A stretch of 38,701 nucleotides of DNA from an uncultured Clostridia bacterium (GCA_946562005.1 CAMNVD010000002.1:1-38701); one strand, 5' to 3'. Counted from the stretch's first letter, positions 1-8,060 are shown. Program-made: numbers and translations. Notes: generated by a model from the letters alone, not told the origin.

Positions 1-210
1 GTCTAACACATCAGATAAAACAATATCAGCAGAGGCGTCTAAGGCATTTAATATCTCTATGAAGGTAGGCAGTGAAGGTGTTTTTTCTCCTCGTTCTACA
101 GAACCAATGTAGTTTGCGCTTAATTCTGCTAGTTCTGCCAAATCTTCCTGACGAAGATTTTTAGATAAACGATATTTTTTGATGTTTTTTCCGATGCTAT
201 CAAGTTTCAT
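1..210 (-). CDS. XRE-family helix-turn-helix regulator, N-terminal part (cut by window edge)
   Basis: Reading the minus strand from an ATG at 210 gives 70 codons that run off the window without a stop. The translation begins MKLDSIGKNIKKYRLSKN and continues with the QEDLAELAELS...YIGSVERGEKTPSLPTFIEILNAL pattern (shown in parts) of a Cro/C1-type HTH. The Q-E-D-L-A and E-R-G-E-K-x-P-S positions are the usual recognition-helix and turn residues. Such proteins bind short operators as dimers and usually repress. No effector domain is visible, so the target cannot be stated. Family assignment is secure; role is unknown. Confidence 0.8.
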   Translation of the reverse strand, partial: MKLDSIGKNIKKYRLSKNLRQEDLAELAELSANYIGSVERGEKTPSLPTFIEILNALDASADIVLSDVLD

Positions 211-424
211 TTTTAGTGTTCCTTCACCGCATACTTTTCTACTTATGAGTATATCTAAAGAGAAAATATTTATGAACACACCATTGGTTTGTCCCCATGT
301 CTCATAGGCATGATATCGATAAATTTTCTAAATCTATTATAAAAGAATTTTTTATGTTTGAATATCTGCGAAATCTCGTACCTAAAATTAAAAGGATTTT
401 ATATCCTATGTTTACCTTTAACAG

Positions 425-577
425 GTGGGCAAGTGCAATATGTTACCTTGGGTCACTTTTCTGTTCTTTGCCCGCAAAGAACCAAACTTGCAATCTGGTT
501 GTCTTAACCTGGCAGCCTCGCCAAAAGATAACGGTCCCCGCAACAAACAGATTGCCTTCCCCGACAAGTTGACTAGG
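425..577 (+). repeat. Copy A of a structured intergenic element (inverted partner at 665-822)
   Basis: This copy holds a hairpin GTTCTTT (463-469)/AAAGAAC (476-482), followed by a longer stem GCAATCTG (490-497)/CAGATTGC (548-555) with an inner GTTG/CAAC extension. The same order of elements is found on the other strand at 665-822 with different stem bases that still pair. The open reading frames across it are not supported: no good ribosome site, and the conservation lies in base pairing. It may be a structured RNA or a small mobile repeat. Confidence 0.5.
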
Positions 578-612
578 CATTCCTTAGAAATTCTTGTTGT
601 CAAAAGTGAATG

Positions 613-656
613 GCATTACAAAAAAAGACTTGCAATATTTTGCAAGTCTTTTTTTA
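613..656. terminator. Bidirectional hairpin terminator between the two structured copies
   Basis: A near-perfect stem AAAAAGACTTGCAA/TTGCAAGTCTTTTT with a 4-5 nt loop lies at about 619-652, with A-rich and T-rich flanks that would act as a U-tract on either strand. It lies exactly between the two inverted copies of the structured element (425-577 and 665-822), so it could end transcripts from both sides. Confidence 0.6.
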
Positions 657-664
657 TTAAATAA

Positions 665-822
665 TCTCAAAATTCATCGGGGAGCCGCCGCCTGTTTGCC
701 GAGGGGAGAGAAGAGTAGTGGCGACGCTTCCCACTAGGGCAACCAGGCGGCAATTTTGGTTCTTTTTGTAAAAGAACAAATAATAGCCTAAAGTAAGTTA
801 TTCGTACTTGCCCTGCTGTCAG
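665..822 (-). repeat. Copy B of the structured intergenic element
   Basis: Read on the minus strand this stretch follows the same order as copy A: a GGGCAAGTAC-like start, a GTTCTTTT/AAAAGAAC hairpin (plus positions 759-766/770-777), the shared AACCAAA-like linker, then a long stem GCCGCCTG (687-694)/CAGGCGGC (744-751) with inner TTGCC/GGCAA pairs, and a CCCCGA tail. The stem bases differ from copy A at several places but stay paired (covariation), which points to selection on structure. No protein is supported here. Confidence 0.5.
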
Positions 823-847
823 AGGTAGTCCGTATTTTTTATGTTTG

Positions 848-876
848 TTGACAATAGTGCTTGGTTTGCATATAAT
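848..876 (+). promoter_or_regulatory. Consensus promoter of the antitoxin RNA
   Basis: TTGACA at 848-853 and TATAAT at 871-876 with a 17-bp spacer: a perfect vegetative promoter. No gene follows on this strand within reach of a ribosome site; instead a short transcript would start near 884 and stop at the 933-981 terminator. Confidence 0.8.
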
Positions 877-883
877 TATAGAT

Positions 884-981
884 AGAAAAGGTGCTGCCGA
901 TAAGCGGCTAGCCCCTCGAAAGTTTTTAAGTTAAAGAAATAACCGCAAACTTTGTCAGGGTTGGGCGGTTATTTCTTTTTT
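884..981 (+). ncRNA. Antisense RNA (antitoxin) of a type I toxin-antitoxin locus
   Basis: A strong promoter (848-876) drives a transcript of roughly 100 nt that starts near 884, carries GGTGCTGCC at 890-898 within a 5' hairpin, and ends in the bidirectional terminator at 933-981. Its 3' part is complementary to the end of the toxin mRNA, whose stop codon lies in the shared terminator stem. Its 5' end resembles the 5' end of the toxin mRNA (GGTGCTGCC...TAGCCCCTC in both). These imperfect palindromes could also pair between the two RNAs. The convergent layout with a shared terminator matches Fst/par and related Firmicutes loci. The exact start is inferred from the promoter. Confidence 0.65.
933..981. 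terminator. Shared bidirectional terminator of the toxin and antitoxin RNAs
   Basis: Stem AAAGAAATAACCGC (933-946) pairs with GCGGTTATTTCTTT (965-978). The AT-rich stem ends give a U-tract on both strands. The stop codon and the last lysine codons of the toxin peptide lie inside the stem. Confidence 0.75.
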
Positions 982-1052
982 ATGATAGAGTATGTAACAA
1001 ATACTACATTGACAATTAAACCAATAAAAGCAATTATCTCTGTGGTTGTCAT
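969..1052 (-). CDS. Small hydrophobic type I toxin peptide (27 aa)
   Basis: The ATG at 1052 follows a GGGGGG-TGAT ribosome site and opens a 27-codon frame. The peptide starts MTTTEIIAFIGLIVNVV and ends in SIIKKK: one membrane-spanning helix with a lysine-rich tail, the usual build of Fst/TxpA/putative-holin-like toxins that damage the membrane from inside. Its own promoter (TTGACA/TAAGAT, 1116-1144) faces the antisense RNA promoter, and the two transcripts converge on a shared terminator. A 5' hairpin (GGTGCTGCC...GGTTAGCCCC) in the mRNA may hide the ribosome site until processing, as in related loci. Too short for ordinary gene calling. Toxicity is inferred from architecture, not shown. Confidence 0.7.
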   Translation of the reverse strand: MTTTEIIAFIGLIVNVVFVTYSIIKKK

Positions 1053-1115
1053 ATCTATCACCCCCCTCTAGAAGAGGGGCTAACCGCCTACCGTATTATG
1101 GCAGCACCTGGGTTT

Positions 1116-1144
1116 ATCTTACAAATTTTTACATTATTTGTCAA
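1116..1144 (-). promoter_or_regulatory. Promoter of the toxin mRNA
   Basis: On the minus strand TTGACA (1144-1139) and TAAGAT (1121-1116) are separated by 17 bp. Transcription would start near 1109, just before the GGTGCTGCC repeat, giving a leader of about 55 nt before the toxin start. Confidence 0.7.
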
Positions 1145-1180
1145 TTTCTCTCTCAGGGATTACCTTGACAATAGCTTTTT

Positions 1181-1214
1181 AGATTCTTCGTCGTTTCACT
1201 CCTCCGAATGACAG
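1181..1214. repeat. Dispersed intergenic repeat, copy 1 (AGATTCTTCG...GAATGACA)
   Basis: AGATTCTTCG followed by a short variable part and CCGAATGACAG. Related copies occur at 8075-8103, 27372-27400 and 33038-33133, all between genes. This motif is a common intergenic repeat in Bacillota that yields spurious serine/glutamate-rich ORFs when translated. Confidence 0.55.
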
Positions 1215-1235
1215 TTAGCAGTAGTTTGTACTTGT

Positions 1236-1835
1236 TTATTCTTGAAATTCTAGAATTTCTGCTAGAGGTTTCCTCGGTCTGGGCTCTGGGCTTTCAGCGG
1301 CATATCCTAGGGCGATAGCGCTGATAAGCTGGTGCTCTGTGCCCATGAAGTCTACTAGCTCCGGGTAGGCAAAGCAGGTGTTGGCTATCCAGAGGGTAGC
1401 GATACCTTCCCGCTCCGCTTGGAGCAGCAGGTTTTGGATGGCGGCGCCGATAGAGAGACTGTCTACGATTTCCGTTACCCGCTGGTCCCGAGTAAGGGGC
1501 GAGAGGATGGATTTACCGCAAGTGTTGAGCACGGTAATGATGATGGGCGCCTCTTCCATGATGCGTAAGGTGTTTTTGGCGTCGGGCATCCCCCAGCGGG
1601 AGTTTGGCAGTACCATATCTTCTCCTGCTTCTTCCCGGGCTAGACCTGCTGCCATCCTAGCTACGAATTGTACTTTTGCTTCTCCCTGGTAGACGATGAA
1701 CTGCCAGGGTTGTTTATTGGTGCCGGAGGGGGCAAGGCGTGCTGCGGCAATGAGCGCTTCTATGGTTTCTTTTGGTACTTCTTGGGGTTGGAATTTGCGG
1801 ATGCTGCGGCGTGTTTCGATTTCTGGAATCATCAT
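1236..1835 (-). CDS. Nitroreductase family FMN-dependent oxidoreductase
   Basis: The 199-residue protein has the nitroreductase fold signatures: the N-terminal TRRSIRKF (residues 8-15) and SGTNKQPWQF (about 37-46) segments that hold the FMN phosphate and ring, a central dimer-helix region, and the C-terminal ALGYAAESPEPRPRKP segment. Members reduce nitro groups, quinones or flavins with NAD(P)H in the cytosol; the physiological substrate cannot be told from sequence. Its ATG overlaps the stop of the upstream MATE gene as ATGA, so the two are translationally coupled and probably function in detoxification together. Length is normal for the family. Confidence 0.9.
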   Translation of the reverse strand: MMIPEIETRRSIRKFQPQEVPKETIEALIAAARLAPSGTNKQPWQFIVYQGEAKVQFVARMAAGLAREEAGEDMVLPNSRWGMPDAKNTLRIMEEAPIIITVLNTCGKSILSPLTRDQRVTEIVDSLSIGAAIQNLLLQAEREGIATLWIANTCFAYPELVDFMGTEHQLISAIALGYAAESPEPRPRKPLAEILEFQE

Positions 1836-3181
1836 AATTCTACCTTTCTTTGGGATTGGAGTTTATTTTTGTAGTAAAAGCGGCAGAGATAAATGGCCAG
1901 CAGCACTACCCAGGAAAAGGCCTCTGCATAGCCAATGACCATATTGCCGAATCTAGCGGCGCCGCCATAGGAGGCACCGATGCGGACGGCAAGGGCGGTG
2001 ATACCGGCAAGACCGGAGAAGAGCATATCTCCCAGCCCCTCTAAGTAGCCCCGCACTGCCATAGCAAGCCCATAGATGATGTAACAGACGGCGATGGATT
2101 GAAAAAATGCCTTACCAATGGCAACGGACTCCGCTGTGAGGCCAAAGAGGGCGATGAGCGGCCCGCCGGCAAATAGCACAATGGCCGTAAGGATGAGGGC
2201 TACGACGGCTATCATCATAGCGCCTGTTTTTAATACTTCTTTGGCCCGTTTTTCATTGCCGGCGCCTATATTCTGGGCGACGACAGTAGCAATGCCGGAA
2301 CCAAAATTGACGATAGGCAGGATGATGACGCAATCTATCCGGTAGGCTGTCGTAATGGCGGCTACGGTCTGTTCACCGAAGCCATTCATAAACCGTTGTA
2401 AGAAGATGCTCCCTAAGGAGCTGGTGCCTGCTTGTACTGCCGGCGGCAGGCTAAAGGCGGTGCCGCCGGATAACAAAAGCCCGTTTATAGCTTGGCGGTT
2501 GAAACGGAATTTTAATAGCGGATGCTTGCTAAGGGTATAACTGATGACGAAAACCGTCATGGCTGCCTGGGAAATGACAGTAGCGGTAGCAGCCCCGGCG
2601 GCGCCATAAGGCAGTATGACAACGAAAAGGATATCTAGGATAACATTGAGCCCTGAACATACTAGTACCGATAAAAAGGGTGCTCGGCTATCGCCGAAGC
2701 CCCGAAGCACAGCAGCGTATACGTTATAAATGGCAAGGCAGGGGACGCCTAGGAACATGATTTGCATATAGCTTTTGCCAATAGCAAAGATATCTGCCGG
2801 CGTATCCAAAAGCGTTAGGATAGGGCCTGTCAGGGGGATGCCTACAGCGGCAATGGCGACGAACACACCGCCTAATAGGAAAACAAAAGAGGATAAGATA
2901 TCCCGTAACTGTTCTCGTTCGCCCATGCCGTAGCGTTGGGCGGTAAGCACCGAGATGCCGGAGGTGAAGCCCACGATGACAGTGACAAAGAGATTATAAA
3001 GAGAGGTGGTGGCACCAATGCCCGCAAGGGCGCCTTCTCCCTCTACATTACCGACAATGAAAGCGTCCACCCAATTGAAGACCTGCTGCAATAGGCCGCT
3101 TAAGATTAGGGGAACGGTAAACAGTACTAATGTTTTTATAATGCTGCCTTGGGTTAAGTCTTGTTTCCTTTCTTGTTGCAT
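1832..3181 (-). CDS. MATE family multidrug/sodium antiporter
   Basis: The protein has the DLTQGSIIKTLVLFTVPLILSG opening (shown in full only to the family motif) typical of the MATE/NorM-DinF group and about twelve hydrophobic segments over 449 residues. These exporters move drugs or metabolites out of the cell against Na+ or H+. I start at the ATG at 3181 because the family homology begins four residues later and an AGGA lies six bases upstream; an in-frame ATG at 3241 would add 20 residues unlike the family. A strong promoter lies at 3311-3339 and the stop overlaps the nitroreductase start, forming a two-gene operon. Confidence 0.9.
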   Translation of the reverse strand: MQQERKQDLTQGSIIKTLVLFTVPLILSGLLQQVFNWVDAFIVGNVEGEGALAGIGATTSLYNLFVTVIVGFTSGISVLTAQRYGMGEREQLRDILSSFVFLLGGVFVAIAAVGIPLTGPILTLLDTPADIFAIGKSYMQIMFLGVPCLAIYNVYAAVLRGFGDSRAPFLSVLVCSGLNVILDILFVVILPYGAAGAATATVISQAAMTVFVISYTLSKHPLLKFRFNRQAINGLLLSGGTAFSLPPAVQAGTSSLGSIFLQRFMNGFGEQTVAAITTAYRIDCVIILPIVNFGSGIATVVAQNIGAGNEKRAKEVLKTGAMMIAVVALILTAIVLFAGGPLIALFGLTAESVAIGKAFFQSIAVCYIIYGLAMAVRGYLEGLGDMLFSGLAGITALAVRIGASYGGAARFGNMVIGYAEAFSWVVLLAIYLCRFYYKNKLQSQRKVEL

Positions 3182-3310
3182 CTGTTGTCCTGTTCCCCCT
3201 TTGCCATATGTTATAAAAAGAGACGGACGGAAAGCTACCATGCAGCTAGTGCCGCACCACAGGGGTAACTTCCGAACGCCTCAATAAAATCATGTGTTAT
3301 TGTTTTGCCC

Positions 3311-3339
3311 ATTATACCAAAAGATATTTCATAAGTCAA
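3311..3339 (-). promoter_or_regulatory. Promoter of the MATE-nitroreductase operon
   Basis: TTGACT (3339-3334) and TATAAT (3316-3311) on the minus strand with a 17-bp spacer. The leader to the MATE start is about 120 nt. It contains a short open frame with no clear ribosome site, so no leader peptide is claimed. Confidence 0.75.
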
Positions 3340-3375
3340 ATAATCCGTTAGGGGGATTATGTATGGGGTAGGTCA

Positions 3376-4602
3376 TTAGATGGCTGATAGTGGGCAGACC
3401 AGGGGAAGCTGTACTTTCTTTCCATAGTGATAGATAGCCCGCTGCTTCCGGAGGTTTCTTAAATTCTCTAATGGATTAGCTTCTAAGATGAGGAAATCTG
3501 CTCTTAGGCCTGGTTGTAATGTTCCTAGCTCTTGAGAAAGTCCGATAGCCTCTGCTGCATTGGCAGTGGAGGTTTTGATGACTTCCATCCTAGTCATGCC
3601 GGCTTCCTCATAGCAGAGGAGCTCTTCAAAGTAACGTTCGGGTGGGAAGCCAGGAGAGCAATTATCAGTGCCGGTGGCAATCTTCACCCCGGCCTTGATG
3701 GCTTTTTGCAGTACGGGGAAGTGGACGGCGGCGATTTTCTTGGCTTTTTCTACAACTTGGGCGGGAAGGCCCAAGTCTTCTTCTGCTACGATACGAATAG
3801 CTTTGATAGTCGGTATCATGTAAGTGCCTTGCTCTACGAATTTTTCGATACAAGCGTCATCTGCACAACAGCAGTGCTCGATGGTATCGGCACCAGCGGC
3901 TAAGGCATTGCGGATACCTTCTAATCCTTCTGCATGGATAGAGGCGATGCGGCCTTTGGCATGGGCTACTTCTACGGCCGCCCGCATTTCTTCTACAGTC
4001 AGTTCCGGGGAGCCGGGCTCTTCGCCTTTTGGGGAATTAATCCCGCCGCTGGCTAACATTTTAATGAAGTCAGCGCCGTTTTTCAGGTGGAGGCGGGCTT
4101 CTTTCCGAGCTTCATCAGCGCCGTCTACCTCTACGCCGCCTGTCTTAAAGTGTCCGCCTGTCATGATGATAGGCGCACCTGCTGCTAGCATATAAGGACC
4201 TACAAATAGTCCCATATCAAAGGCCTTCTTGGCCGAGATAGCGGAAAGCCCCGGAGAGCCGTTGTCTTTAATGGTGGTGATGCCTACTTCTAGGTGGCGC
4301 TGGGCGTTGCGGATGCAGCGGATAGCAATGATTTCTGGTCGTTCGGTGCGGAGGATGGCGTCGGGGCTATGGCTACCGTCTCGCATAGTGTGGACATGGC
4401 AGTCAATCAGGCCGGGAGTGATATATCCTCCTTGTACGTCTATAATATCTTCCGGGGCAAGGCCTATCCCTTGTTTGCTGTAGTCGCCGGTGCCCACTGC
4501 TATGATGGTACCGTTTTTTTCATCTATGAGCATCCAGGCGTTTTCCAGCGGTTGGTCTTGGACGCCATCAATGAGATGAGCGTTGAAAAAAAGCTTGGAC
4601 AT
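3376..4602 (-). CDS. Metal-dependent amidohydrolase (imidazolonepropionase/prolidase-like)
   Basis: A 408-residue amidohydrolase-superfamily protein with all the metal-site residues visible: H69 and H71 in the DCHVHTM motif, K181 in GADFIKMLASGG (probably carboxylated), H223 in SIHAEG, H243 in DTIEHC and D313 in ATGTDN. A short beta-sandwich formed by the two ends completes the fold (HLIDG... at the start, GLRADFLIL near the end). Members hydrolyse cyclic amides, dipeptides or related C-N bonds. The gene lies just downstream of the TRAP transporter genes in the same direction, so its substrate may be what that transporter brings in. A terminator at 4633-4666 separates the two. Confidence 0.85.
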   Translation of the reverse strand: MSKLFFNAHLIDGVQDQPLENAWMLIDEKNGTIIAVGTGDYSKQGIGLAPEDIIDVQGGYITPGLIDCHVHTMRDGSHSPDAILRTERPEIIAIRCIRNAQRHLEVGITTIKDNGSPGLSAISAKKAFDMGLFVGPYMLAAGAPIIMTGGHFKTGGVEVDGADEARKEARLHLKNGADFIKMLASGGINSPKGEEPGSPELTVEEMRAAVEVAHAKGRIASIHAEGLEGIRNALAAGADTIEHCCCADDACIEKFVEQGTYMIPTIKAIRIVAEEDLGLPAQVVEKAKKIAAVHFPVLQKAIKAGVKIATGTDNCSPGFPPERYFEELLCYEEAGMTRMEVIKTSTANAAEAIGLSQELGTLQPGLRADFLILEANPLENLRNLRKQRAIYHYGKKVQLPLVCPLSAI

Positions 4603-4632
4603 AGAAAAAACCTCCTTCTTTATCGTTTTCTG

Positions 4633-4666
4633 AAAAAAAGGACAGGAAACTTTCTTCCTGTCCTTT
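4633..4666 (-). terminator. Terminator after the TRAP permease gene
   Basis: AAAGGACAGGAA (637-648 after 4000) pairs with TTCCTGTCCTTT (4655-4666). On the minus strand the stem is followed by a run of T, in line with ending the TRAP transcript shortly after its stop at 4672. Some readthrough into the amidohydrolase is possible. Confidence 0.7.
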
Positions 4667-4671
4667 GAAAT

Positions 4672-6669
4672 TTATTTTGCTTTTGGTTGGTTCTGTAAAA
4701 TAGGCGGCGCATTTAAGTCATATTCATTTTGGTATTGTTTGTATTGAATGAAGGTGAGCACCACAAAGGCTGTAACCCCTATGATAGAGGTAAGGGCGCC
4801 TGGGTCAATGGTCAATGCTAAAATGCCCAGAAGAACTGCTGCCTGCCAAATACGGAGTCTGGTGAGATAAAACCGTTCTAAGAGAACTGCTACACAAGCG
4901 CAGGCAATAAGAGCGCTTAAGAATGCCAAGGTGGCATCGATAAAGCCTGCATCTATCCAGAGGATTTCTGGCCGGTAGATGAAAAATACCGGGAGGGCAA
5001 AACCAGGGAGAGCCAGCCGTGTTGCTTCTAAGGCGGTCTTCATATAGCTGCCGCCGGAGAGGCCGCTAGCGACAATGGCGCCTACCCCTACTGGTGGGGT
5101 AACAGAAGCCATAAGACCATAATAGAACACGAAGAAGTGGGCGGCTGCTAGCGGAATACCATAGGTAACCAATGCAGGAGCAGCTAAGATAGATACTACC
5201 AAATATGCCCCGGTGGTCGGCATCCCCATGCCAAATAAAATGCAGGTAAGCGCTACATAGAACAGAAGCAATGGCAAAATACCGCCGGAAAGTTCAATCA
5301 TCTGGAAAGACATCTTTTGTGCGAAACCGGTGATAACGAAGATTTCTACCATGATACCAAGACAAGCTAGAATCAAACCGATTTTGGTGCCTTGGATAGC
5401 GCCATCCTTAAAGCCTAAATATAAGAAAGTTTTCATTTCTACGAAGAACCGTTGCATATCGCCTTTGCAGGTAACTAGCTTTTTGGCTGCGACTAAGCCG
5501 ATGAGGGTGACGCAAGTCCAGAAAGCGGCAATAGCAGGCGGTGTGCTGATAGATAGGAGATAAATGAGCACCGGTAAGAATAAGAGCAAGTGACCGTTTT
5601 CTTTAAAGGCTTGTTTTGTTTCGGATACCTTTTCACCTTTTGGTAAGTGGAGTTTTAATGCTTTAATCTGAATGCTGAAGCAGAGATATAAGAAATAAAC
5701 GAGAGCTGGGTACAGTGCCATCTTACAAATGGTGATATAAGGAAGGCTGGTAGAGGAGGCAATGAGGAAAGCCGCTACCCCCATAACAGGCGGCATCAGC
5801 TGCCCGCCGGTGGAGGCGCAGGTTTCTACAGCTCCTGCAAATTCCTTTGAATAGCCGGTCTTAATCATCATGGGAATGGTAATACTACCAGTCGTAACAA
5901 CGTTTGCTGCAATAGAACCGGAGATGGTTCCCATGCAACCGCTAGCGATAACTGCTGTTTGGGCCGGGCCGGAACGGAACCGGCTGCCGATACCTTTAGA
6001 GATTTTCATGAAGAAGTCAATGCCGCCGGAAGCCTCTAAAAGACAGCCTAGGAGGACGAACATGAATACTTCCATAGCCCCGGAGCTGGAAAGGGAACCG
6101 TAAATACCGGTAAAGTTCGTGCAGATATAAGCGACGATACGAGAGAGTCTGAGTCCCCCATGATAGAAAATCCCTGGTAAATAATTACCAAAAGCCGCAT
6201 AAGCAATGGCGAGAATCACGATAGCCGGGATAATAGGCCCCCAGGACCGTCTGGTGCCTTCTAACACCAAAAGGATTGTAAGAATGCCTAAAATCAGGTC
6301 TGCATCATTCGGGGTGATGCGGGCTTGGATGGCATAGTAATTCATCGCTGTGTAAATCGCTACCCCTGCGGAGAGGGCTGCTAATGCATAGGAAATGATT
6401 TTATAAAATTTTGATTTGTTCTTGGTGGAGAGTAAGAATACCAAAACAAGACCGGTGCCTAAGTGGATGGCTTTGTGCTGGTCTAGTGCCCAAAACATAA
6501 AGCGGGCATTTAAGAAATGGTACACTGCTACCACCAGAGCGAAAATGGAAATAAACTTCATCACAAAAGAAGTATCAAAGTTACCTTTAGGGGTGGTTTG
6601 TACTTCTTGTGCCGGTTGTTCTTCTATTTGCTTTTCTATTTGGGAGGCAGGTTTTTCCTGGTTTGTCAC
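4672..6669 (-). CDS. TRAP transporter permease, fused small and large subunits (TAXI type)
   Basis: A 665-residue, very hydrophobic membrane protein of the TRAP 4TM/12TM fusion family. The N-terminal part (to about residue 160) corresponds to the small DctQ-like subunit and the rest to the DctM-like transport subunit, recognisable by the GCMGTISGSIAANVVTTG and MGMPTTGAYLVV segments. Such permeases use a Na+ gradient to take up a substrate handed over by an extracytoplasmic binding protein. The binding protein gene lies directly upstream (6872-7909). The N-terminus has a polar, Glu/Gln-rich tail before the first helix. Confidence 0.92.
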   Translation of the reverse strand: MTNQEKPASQIEKQIEEQPAQEVQTTPKGNFDTSFVMKFISIFALVVAVYHFLNARFMFWALDQHKAIHLGTGLVLVFLLSTKNKSKFYKIISYALAALSAGVAIYTAMNYYAIQARITPNDADLILGILTILLVLEGTRRSWGPIIPAIVILAIAYAAFGNYLPGIFYHGGLRLSRIVAYICTNFTGIYGSLSSSGAMEVFMFVLLGCLLEASGGIDFFMKISKGIGSRFRSGPAQTAVIASGCMGTISGSIAANVVTTGSITIPMMIKTGYSKEFAGAVETCASTGGQLMPPVMGVAAFLIASSTSLPYITICKMALYPALVYFLYLCFSIQIKALKLHLPKGEKVSETKQAFKENGHLLLFLPVLIYLLSISTPPAIAAFWTCVTLIGLVAAKKLVTCKGDMQRFFVEMKTFLYLGFKDGAIQGTKIGLILACLGIMVEIFVITGFAQKMSFQMIELSGGILPLLLFYVALTCILFGMGMPTTGAYLVVSILAAPALVTYGIPLAAAHFFVFYYGLMASVTPPVGVGAIVASGLSGGSYMKTALEATRLALPGFALPVFFIYRPEILWIDAGFIDATLAFLSALIACACVAVLLERFYLTRLRIWQAAVLLGILALTIDPGALTSIIGVTAFVVLTFIQYKQYQNEYDLNAPPILQNQPKAK

Positions 6670-6796
6670 GGGGGAAAACCACCTTTCTTTTGAGGATTTA
6701 AATAATTATTTGAAGAAAGGTTGTCCATTCCATTCTTTCTAAAATGAACAACCCTTGCTAGTTTTCTGATTTAGTTTTTTGCTCAAATAAAACGGG

Positions 6797-6846
6797 AAAA
6801 TAAGAACCCGCAGGGCGAGCTGTCTCTCCCTGCGTTTCTTATTAAT
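6797..6846 (-). terminator. Hairpin between the TAXI binding protein and TRAP permease genes
   Basis: On the minus strand a stem AATAAGAAACGCAGGG / CCCTGCGGGTTCTTATT (about 6843-6828 and 6815-6799) is followed by TTTTCC. Placed between the binding-protein and permease genes, it probably lowers permease transcription relative to the more abundant binding protein or protects the upstream mRNA end. A second hairpin (GGTTGTTCATTTT/GGAATGGACAACC-like, about 6718-6756) lies further down. Confidence 0.5.
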
Positions 6847-6871
6847 GTTAGCAATATTAGCTAAATAGCAA

Positions 6872-7909
6872 CTATTCAGCCATTACCATATCGTCGGTCC
6901 AGAGGCCTGCTTCTTTATAGTATTTTGCAGCGCCTGGATGGATAGGATACCCAGGTACTAAAGTCTTGATAGCCATTTCTTTGCTAAAGCCATCTAATTG
7001 GGTAGGTGCCATTTCGGTAACGATATCAACATTTTCTAAAATGATTTTGGTAACGGTGTAAACAACATCTTCGGGAACGTCAGCCCGGCAGCAGAGAACT
7101 GCAGTCGTTCCTACGCAAGGTTGTTCGCCTTTGTAGGCAGGATATGCGCCGTCTAAGATTTTAGAAACAAATAAGCCTTCGTGTTTGCTAACTAAGCTTT
7201 CGATAACGGCAGGGTCAACACCGATAGCCCGCATTGGTTTGGTTTCATATAATTCTTGGAATACGGAAGTAACATACTTACCGTTGATGTGATAGTTGAC
7301 AGCTGCGTCAGCCTGACCTACTTTTAATGCGTCGGCGCATTCTTGCCAAGAGCCGTAAACAAAGGTAACATCGTCAGACATGCCTAATTCTTCAAAGAGA
7401 ATTTTTGCAACGAAAGCTGCGCCACCGTTAGCAGGACCAACAGCGATTTTTGCGCCTTTCAAATCTTCTGGTTTTTGATAAGCGGAGTCTTCAAATACAA
7501 CGATTGGTAGGTCGGAGTTTTGATAGCCTAAAACTTGGTTGAATTCGATTACTTTGCCGTATGGTTCTAAGCCGTTTTTCGCATTAGCCATGTCGGAGCT
7601 CATGCCTTGACCAAATTGGATTTCGTTGTCAGCCAAAAGCTGCATGTTTTCAGCGCCGCCGCCGGTAGCTACAGAAGAGTTTTGGAAGCCAACAGGTTCT
7701 TTGTTTTTATTAATGGTAGAAACAAATGCTTCGATAATCACATAACCGTTAGAGCCTAAGGAAGCAGAGCCCCATACATAGCTGGAAGCGGTTTGTTTGT
7801 CATTACCTTCTGGTTGTTTGCCTTCATCATCTTTATTGCCGCAGCCAGCAAAAGAGAAAGCAACGAGACCTAAAGACAATAAAAGAGCGATAGATTTTTT
7901 CATCTTCAT
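6872..7909 (-). CDS. TAXI family TRAP transporter substrate-binding lipoprotein
   Basis: The 345-residue product opens with a lipoprotein signal: charged MKMKKS, a hydrophobic stretch and a lipobox ending FAGC (Cys22), so it is tethered outside the membrane. The mature part shows TAXI-family features: SSYVWGSASLGSNGY at the start, the ENMQLLADNEIQFG segment, and GVDPAVIESL later. TAXI proteins bind glutamate/2-oxoglutarate-like or other acids and pass them to the fused TRAP permease. AAGGAGGA lies eight bases before the ATG. The promoter is at 7970-7998. The substrate cannot be fixed from sequence. Confidence 0.92.
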   Translation of the reverse strand: MKMKKSIALLLSLGLVAFSFAGCGNKDDEGKQPEGNDKQTASSYVWGSASLGSNGYVIIEAFVSTINKNKEPVGFQNSSVATGGGAENMQLLADNEIQFGQGMSSDMANAKNGLEPYGKVIEFNQVLGYQNSDLPIVVFEDSAYQKPEDLKGAKIAVGPANGGAAFVAKILFEELGMSDDVTFVYGSWQECADALKVGQADAAVNYHINGKYVTSVFQELYETKPMRAIGVDPAVIESLVSKHEGLFVSKILDGAYPAYKGEQPCVGTTAVLCCRADVPEDVVYTVTKIILENVDIVTEMAPTQLDGFSKEMAIKTLVPGYPIHPGAAKYYKEAGLWTDDMVMAE

Positions 7910-7969
7910 CTAGAGAGTCCTCCTTAAATTTATGATATAGGCAAGCGTTAAGCCCATACTCGTATTTAT

Positions 7970-7998
7970 ATTTTACCAAATGCTGCTAGAGAAAGCAA
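7970..7998 (-). promoter_or_regulatory. Promoter of the TRAP transporter genes
   Basis: TTGCTT (7998-7993) and TAAAAT (7975-7970) on the minus strand, spacer 17 bp. It is divergent from the gamma-glutamyltransferase promoter at 8032-8060, so the two operons could be co-regulated from a gap of about 35 bp. Confidence 0.65.
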
Positions 7999-8031
7999 TA
8001 ACTTATCTGATAATGGGTTCATGTTGGATAG

Positions 8032-8060
8032 TTGAAAGAAAGGGATTTTTTTAGTAAAAT
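8032..8060 (+). promoter_or_regulatory. Promoter of the gamma-glutamyltransferase gene
   Basis: TTGAAA (8032-8037) and TAAAAT (8055-8060) with a 17-bp spacer, 90 bp before the start codon. Confidence 0.6.

Noticed and set aside
425..664. Overlapping 61-91-codon frames in the 300-660 region
   Set aside because: No ribosome sites; the stretch is conserved as base-paired structure with the 665-822 copy, not as protein.
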